Shown: positions 59,725 to 64,000 of the stretch, one piece after another
Numbering within the stretch: the first letter of the stretch is position 1
Layout of the letters: every line of letters starts with the position of its first letter
DNA from: DASQFQ01 sp038238015
Lineage (GTDB): Bacteria > Actinomycetota > Thermoleophilia > Solirubrobacterales > Solirubrobacteraceae
DNA: 64,000 bases
NCBI GenBank assembly: GCA_038238015.1
Contig: JBBRYA010000001.1
Coordinates: forward strand, 62,001-126,000
Reading direction: 5' to 3'
The notes under the pieces: model-generated
The model's input: the letters and a program-made list of their open reading frames with translations, nothing else
Told to the model about the DNA's origin: nothing
Databases searched by the model: none
Program-made: the position numbers and the translations under genes

Positions 59725-60939
59725 GTGCGGAGGACGCTGCGCCTGCCCTTGGCTCTGGTGGCCGCCGTCGTGGTGGCGGAGCTCGCCGTCGTGCTGCTGC
59801 GCCCCCGCGACCTCGGCCCCGAACCGGTTGTCGTCGACGCGCGAGCCTATTTCAGTGCGGCCCAGCTTGAAAAGGCCCAAGCGTTCAGGCGCGGCCAGCT
59901 CTTGCTCTATGGCGCGCAGCTGCTGATCGAGGGCGGCCTGCTGGTCCTGGTGGTGCGGCGCCCCCCGCGGCGGTTGCGGGCGGCCTTCCGCCGCCCCGTC
60001 CTCGCCGCCGCGGCCACCGCCGCGGCGCTGTCGGTGGCGCTCGGCCTCGCGCCGCTGCCGGTGAGCGCGGTGGCGCGCCAGCGCGCCAAGGACGTCGGGC
60101 TCGTGACCCAGGGCTGGGTGGGCTGGGCCGGCGACGTCGCCAAGAGCGAGGCGATCGGCGCCCTGATGGCGGGTGCGGGCGGTGCGCTGCTACTGGTCGG
60201 GATGCGCCGCTTCGGCTCGCGGTGGTGGATTCCCGGGGCCGCCGCGGTGGTCGTCTTCGGCGTCGTGATCACGTACGCGAGCCCGGTCGTGCTCGACCCG
60301 CTGTTCAACCGCTTCACGCCGCTCCCGGCCGGGCAGGCGCGCGGCGACGTGCTCGGCCTCGCCCGCGAGGCGGGGCTGCGCGTCGGGCAGGTCTACGAGG
60401 TCGACGCCTCGCGCCGGACGACTGCGGCCAACGCCTACGTGACCGGCCTCGGACACACCAAGCGGGTCGTCCTCTACGACAACCTCCTGAAGGACTTCAC
60501 CCCCGCGCAGACGCGCCTGGTCGTGGCACACGAGCTCGGCCACGTGCGCCACCGCGACGTCCCGCGCGGGCTGCTCTACCTCGCGATCGTCGCGCCGTTC
60601 GGGATGCTCGCCGTGGCGCTGCTGGGCGAGCGGCTCGCGCCCGCGGGCTCGGCCGGATCGCCCGCCGCGCTCCCCGGCTTCCTGCTGGCGGTCGCGCTCG
60701 TCGGCCCCACCGTGACCGTGGCCTCAAACCAGCTCTCACGCGCCGTCGAGCGCAGCGCCGACGCGTTCTCGCTCGAGCTCACCCATGACCCGGGGACCTT
60801 CGAAGCCTTCCAGCGCAAGATCGCGATCTCGAACGTCGCCGACCCCGATCCGCCCGCCGTGCTGACCTTCCTGCTCGGCACCCACCCGCCCACGATTGAG
60901 CGGATCGGGCTCGCCGAGGCGTTCAGGCGGAGCCGTTAG
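59725..60939 (+). CDS. M48 family membrane metallopeptidase (Ste24/HtpX-like)
   Basis: The 404-residue protein has several transmembrane helices, the zinc motif HELGHVRHRD (about residue 270) and third ligand Glu in RAVERSADAFSLEL. The N-terminal YFSAAQLEKAQAFRRGQLLLYG resembles Ste24/CAAX protease families. Membrane protein quality control is likely. GTG 59725 has TAGAGT 7 bases upstream, so it is probably leaderless. Its end overlaps the convergent STAS gene by 17 bases. Confidence 0.88.
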   Translation: MRRTLRLPLALVAAVVVAELAVVLLRPRDLGPEPVVVDARAYFSAAQLEKAQAFRRGQLLLYGAQLLIEGGLLVLVVRRPPRRLRAAFRRPVLAAAATAAALSVALGLAPLPVSAVARQRAKDVGLVTQGWVGWAGDVAKSEAIGALMAGAGGALLLVGMRRFGSRWWIPGAAAVVVFGVVITYASPVVLDPLFNRFTPLPAGQARGDVLGLAREAGLRVGQVYEVDASRRTTAANAYVTGLGHTKRVVLYDNLLKDFTPAQTRLVVAHELGHVRHRDVPRGLLYLAIVAPFGMLAVALLGERLAPAGSAGSPAALPGFLLAVALVGPTVTVASNQLSRAVERSADAFSLELTHDPGTFEAFQRKIAISNVADPDPPAVLTFLLGTHPPTIERIGLAEAFRRSR

Positions 60940-61294
60940 CGCGCGGCGCGGCGGCGGCGAGGGCGGATCCGAGGTCCGGGTAGAGCTTGAAGCGCCCCGT
61001 GAGGTTCGTGATCTCCAGCAGCCGGCGCACCGGGCCGTCGGCCACCACCACGACGAGCGCCTTGCCGACGGCCTCGCACTCGCTGCTGGCGCGCATGATG
61101 GCGCCGAGCGCGGTGGAGTCGATGAACGTCGCGGGCAGCAGGTCGAGCACGACGGTGTGCTGGGGGCTCGCGGCCGCCATCGAGAGGACCGTCGCCAGGC
61201 GCGGCGCCGCGGACAGGTCGAGCTCGCCCTCGGCGGTCACCACGTGCGCGGCCTCGACGGCGTCGTGCTCGACCGAGAAGCTCTCCTGGGTCAC
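60923..61294 (-). CDS. STAS-domain anti-sigma factor antagonist
   Basis: The 123-residue protein resembles SpoIIAA/RsbV: VVTAEGELDLSAAPRLATVL, VVLDLLPATFIDSTALGAIM with the phosphorylatable Ser in DST, and VVADGPVRRLLEITNLTGRF. It would release a sigma factor by binding the anti-sigma kinase; no such kinase adjoins. GTG 61294 overlaps the DUF3467 stop (GTGA). Confidence 0.88.
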   Translation of the reverse strand: MTQESFSVEHDAVEAAHVVTAEGELDLSAAPRLATVLSMAAASPQHTVVLDLLPATFIDSTALGAIMRASSECEAVGKALVVVVADGPVRRLLEITNLTGRFKLYPDLGSALAAAAPRANGSA

Positions 61295-61617
61295 GTGCTG
61301 GTCTCCGAGCCGCCGCCCGTGCCGCGCCGGTTCTCGCCGAACTCGGGGAGGTTCTTGATCCCCTCCCGGGTGCTCCACTTGGAGTAGTTGTCCTCCATCG
61401 CGTCGATCAGCTCGCGCATGAAGCGCGCGGAGAGGTTCACGCGGGTGACCACGGTGCCGGGGATCTCCTCCTCCTCGACCTCGTGGTCGACGCGGGCGAA
61501 GGTGATCGTGAACTCGTAGTCGGAGTGCGAGACGTTCGCGAAGTTCGCGTAGACGCCTGCCATCACCTCGGGGGTGGTGTGGATGTTGATGTGACGCTCG
61601 GGCTCGTCCGCATCCAT
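61291..61617 (-). CDS. DUF3467 family protein
   Basis: The 108-residue protein matches the DUF3467 pattern: TTPEVMAGVYANFANVSHSDYEFTITFARVDH, then GTVVTRVNLSARFMRELIDAMEDNYSKW. Function unknown. Coupled to the STAS gene downstream and divergent from rlmH with 20 bases between starts. Confidence 0.85.
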   Translation of the reverse strand: MDADEPERHINIHTTPEVMAGVYANFANVSHSDYEFTITFARVDHEVEEEEIPGTVVTRVNLSARFMRELIDAMEDNYSKWSTREGIKNLPEFGENRRGTGGGSETST

Positions 61618-61637
61618 GCCGGACGTAGTATCGCGCA

Positions 61638-62045
61638 GTGCGCCTGATCGTGCTCGCCGTCGGCAGGCTGCGCCCGCCGTTCTCCGACGACGTGGAGCAC
61701 TACCGCCGGCTGCTCGAGCATCAGGCCCGCCTGGAGCTGATCGAGGTGCGCGAGGACGAGGCGCTCGAGCGCCGGATCCCCGAGCGCGCCCACGTCGTGC
61801 TGCTCGACCGCACCGGTCGCACGTGGGGCTCCGAGGCCTTCGCGGGCTTCCTGGAGCAGCGCCGGCAGGCGGGCCTCGACGTCTGCTTCGTCGTCGGCGG
61901 GCCGTTCGGCACGACGCTCGAGCGTCCGCACGACACACTCTCCTTCGGCCCCATGACCCTTCCCCACCAACTCGCACGGGTGGTGCTGCTCGAACAGCTC
62001 TTCCGGGCGCACAAGATCCTCGCCAATGAGCCCTATCACCACTGA
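61638..62045 (+). CDS. rlmH: 23S rRNA (pseudouridine1915-N3)-methyltransferase RlmH
   Basis: A 135-residue SPOUT methyltransferase: LIVLAVGRLR, VVLLDRTGRTWGSEAFA, FVVGGPFG for SAM binding and the C-terminal FRAHKILANEPYHH. It is about 20 residues shorter than E. coli RlmH. GTG 61638 has TAGTAT 6 bases upstream. It overlaps the next gene by 20 bases. Confidence 0.9.
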   Translation: MRLIVLAVGRLRPPFSDDVEHYRRLLEHQARLELIEVREDEALERRIPERAHVVLLDRTGRTWGSEAFAGFLEQRRQAGLDVCFVVGGPFGTTLERPHDTLSFGPMTLPHQLARVVLLEQLFRAHKILANEPYHH

Positions 62046-63048
62046 GCGCCGCGACCTGCTGCGCTTCCTGCGCCGCCTGGCGATCCTCCTGGGCGCGGTC
62101 GCGCTGCTGGTCGCGGCGGGGACCCTGGGCTTCGTCCTGACCACGGACAAGGGGGTCTGGTTCTCCTTCTACTGGAGCCTCGACACGGTGGCCACGCTCG
62201 GCTCGGTGCCCGCACCGCCGCAGACCGGGGCGCAGGTCGTGAAGGTCCTGCTGCTGGTGCTCGGCGTCGGTACGCTCTTCTACGCGCTGGTGACGGTCAC
62301 CGAGTTCTTCGTGGCCGGCCACCTGGGCGAGCTGCTCGCCGAGCGGCGGATGCAGAAGATGATCGACTCCCTGACGGACCACTACATCATCTGCGGATTC
62401 GGCCGCGTGGGCCGCCAGGTGGCACGCGACCTGCGCGCCGCGGGGGGCAAGTACGTGGTCGTGGACTCGACGCCGGAGAACCGCGAGATCGCCGCCGAGA
62501 CCGGGGTGCGGTTCATCGCCGGGGACCCGGGCGAGGACGACGTCATGCGCCAGGCCGGGATCGAGCGCGCCCGGGCGGTGATCGCGTGCGTGGACTCCGA
62601 CGCCGCGAACATCTTCATCGTGCTGACCGCCCGGCAGCTGCGCAACGACATCGAGATCGTCGCCCGCGCCTCGGTGGAGGACTCCGAGAAGAAGCTGGCG
62701 CGCGCGGGCGCCGACCGCGTCATCTCGCCCTATAAGGCGTCCGGGACCGAGATGGCGCGCTATGCCCTGCACCCGCAGGTCGCCCGCCAGGTCGACGTCG
62801 CCCCCGAGTACCGCCTCGAGGAGATCGAGGTGTCCGAGGGCTGCGACGGCGTCGGCCAGAGCATCGGCGAGATCCGCGGCGGGGCCACGATCGTCGCGCT
62901 CAAGCGCGCCGACGGCGGGTTCTTGCCCATGCCGTCCGGAGAAGAGCGCCTGGAGGTCTGCGACGTGCTGCTCGCCATGGGCACCGTGCGGACCATGGAT
63001 CGCCTGGAGGCCATCTTCGACGCCCCCGCCAAGGCCGCGCGCTCGTGA
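62026..63048 (+). CDS. RCK/TrkA-N ion channel-like protein with non-canonical pore
   Basis: The 340-residue protein has two transmembrane helices (LAILLGAVALLVAAGTLGFVL and VVKVLLLVLGVGTLFYALVTV) around a pore loop, an RCK-N nucleotide domain (HYIICGFGRVGRQVARDLR) and RCK-C. The architecture is that of MthK-type potassium channels. The filter position reads TVATLGSV (about residues 54-61) where TVGYGD is expected. ATG 62026 lies in the rlmH gene. Ion selectivity is uncertain. Confidence 0.8.
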   Translation: MSPITTERRDLLRFLRRLAILLGAVALLVAAGTLGFVLTTDKGVWFSFYWSLDTVATLGSVPAPPQTGAQVVKVLLLVLGVGTLFYALVTVTEFFVAGHLGELLAERRMQKMIDSLTDHYIICGFGRVGRQVARDLRAAGGKYVVVDSTPENREIAAETGVRFIAGDPGEDDVMRQAGIERARAVIACVDSDAANIFIVLTARQLRNDIEIVARASVEDSEKKLARAGADRVISPYKASGTEMARYALHPQVARQVDVAPEYRLEEIEVSEGCDGVGQSIGEIRGGATIVALKRADGGFLPMPSGEERLEVCDVLLAMGTVRTMDRLEAIFDAPAKAARS

Positions 63049-64000
63049 GCGCCCTCGACGAGCTGCGCGCCGGCGTCGAGGGCGCTGCCGCCGACCTGCG
63101 CGACGGCAAGCCCGCGCCGCAGGTTCGCCCGACGCTCGAGCGCCCGCCCCGCGCGGACTTCGGCGATTACTCGACCAACGCCGCGATGCTGCTCGCGCCG
63201 ACGCTCGGCGCTCCGCCGCGCCAGATCGCCGAGCAGCTCGCTGAGCGGCTGTCGGGGCGGCTGGGCGCCCACCTCGAGCGGGTGGAGGTGGCGGGACCCG
63301 GCTTCCTCAACGTGTTCCTGTCGGACGCGTGGTTCGCCGCCGCGCTGCAGGACGTGCTGGACGCCGGCGAGGACTACGGGCGCGGGGCGCCCGAGCAGCC
63401 CGAGAAGGTGCTGGTCGAGTTCGTGTCGGCCAACCCGACCGGCCCGCTGACCGCCGCCAGCGGCCGCCACGCCGCGTTCGGGGACGCGCTCGCGCGGATC
63501 CTGGAGCACGCCGGCCACGCGGTAGATCGCGAGTACTACTTCAACGACAGCGGGTCGCAGGTGGAGCGCCTTGGCGAGTCGATCCGCGCCCGCGCCCGCG
63601 GCGAGGCGCTGCCCGAGGACGGCTACCAGGGCGACTACGTCGCCGAGCTGGCCGCTGCGATCCCGGGCGCCGCGGAGCTCGACGTGCAGGAGCTCACCCG
63701 GCACGGCGTGGAGGCGGTGGTCGCCGGCATCCGCGCGACGCTCGAGGCCTACCGGGTCCACTTCGACGGCTGGTTCCTCGAGCGCTCGCTGTTCGAGGGC
63801 AACCCGTCGGCGATCGACCGCGCCATCGCCCGGATGCAGGAGGGCGACCGGGTCTACCGCTCCGACGGCGCCCTCTGGCTGCGCACGACGGCGCTGGGCG
63901 ACGACAAGGACCGCGTGCTCGAGCGCTCAAACGGCGAGGCGACCTACTTGGCCAAGGACGTCGCTTACCACGCGGGCAAGCTCGAGCGCGGCTACGACCG
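63045..64000 (+). CDS. argS: Arginyl-tRNA synthetase, N-terminal part (3' truncated by window)
   Basis: The first 318 codons of ArgS: Add1 domain (DFGDYSTNAAMLLAPTLGAP, GPGFLNVFLSD), then the class I catalytic entry VEFVSANPTGPLTAASGRHAAFGD (about residues 124-147), EYYFNDSGSQVERLG and LFEGNPSAIDRAI. The HIGH signature is TAAS here, a marked departure from the HxGH consensus, while the flanks are well conserved. GTG 63045 overlaps the preceding stop (GTGA). The gene runs off the window. Confidence 0.92.
   Translation, partial: MSALDELRAGVEGAAADLRDGKPAPQVRPTLERPPRADFGDYSTNAAMLLAPTLGAPPRQIAEQLAERLSGRLGAHLERVEVAGPGFLNVFLSDAWFAAALQDVLDAGEDYGRGAPEQPEKVLVEFVSANPTGPLTAASGRHAAFGDALARILEHAGHAVDREYYFNDSGSQVERLGESIRARARGEALPEDGYQGDYVAELAAAIPGAAELDVQELTRHGVEAVVAGIRATLEAYRVHFDGWFLERSLFEGNPSAIDRAIARMQEGDRVYRSDGALWLRTTALGDDKDRVLERSNGEATYLAKDVAYHAGKLERGYD

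Overview
This is high-GC actinobacterial DNA. The gene content (dense ATGA/GTGA overlaps, many GTG and TTG starts, a WS/DGAT wax-ester synthase, a DUF3467 protein, a uvrC-rapZ-gap-pgk-tpi-gpmI run and GTTCAC-type PHO boxes) suggests Actinomycetota, probably class Thermoleophilia (Solirubrobacterales). The lineage is an inference from gene content.

Layout. 1-9 kb: end of polyphosphate kinase, a short-chain dehydrogenase, a two-domain acyl-CoA-reductase-like protein, an enoyl-CoA hydratase, two small exported or membrane proteins, an ABC-F ATPase and a PhoX-like phosphatase. 9-18 kb: a phosphate-starvation block. It holds a PHP-glycosyltransferase fusion, a DUF47 PhoU relative, a receiver-less winged-helix regulator, pstSCAB-phoU and a full response regulator, with direct-repeat PHO boxes in front of phoX, the glycosyltransferase, the winged-helix gene and pstS. 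18.7-28.4 kb: a Tad-type pilus cluster whose TadG/VanY/transglycosylase gene is split by a 7.07-kb integrative element. The element carries a large serine recombinase, a tyrosine recombinase and about nine small unknown genes. Its ends form a perfect dyad around a TG dinucleotide, and the serine recombinase reading frame runs through the attachment site. 28.5-37.9 kb: a metalloprotease, a zinc-ribbon phosphoesterase and a second pstSCAB operon followed by a lipoprotein and two zinc-ribbon proteins. 37.9-45.4 kb: phospholipase D, HIRAN protein, patatin, acyltransferase, wax-ester synthase, threonine aldolase and a glycosidase-like protein. 45.4-52.7 kb: uvrC, rapZ and lower glycolysis. 52.7-64 kb: fungalysin protease, MarR regulator, tgt, Ser/Thr kinase, lipoprotein, metallophosphoesterase, M48 protease, STAS protein, DUF3467 protein, rlmH, a channel-like RCK protein and the start of argS.

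How it fits together. The dominant theme is phosphate: storage (ppk), scavenging (phoX, phosphoesterase), two high-affinity transporters, signalling (phoU, regulators) and probably membrane-lipid remodelling (PHP-glycosyltransferase). A second theme is acyl-lipid metabolism (acyl-CoA reductase, hydratase, patatin, acyltransferase, wax-ester synthase). The most unusual feature is the integrative element: excision would restore the host gene exactly and would also change the C-terminus of the element's own integrase. No tRNA, rRNA or CRISPR array was seen.
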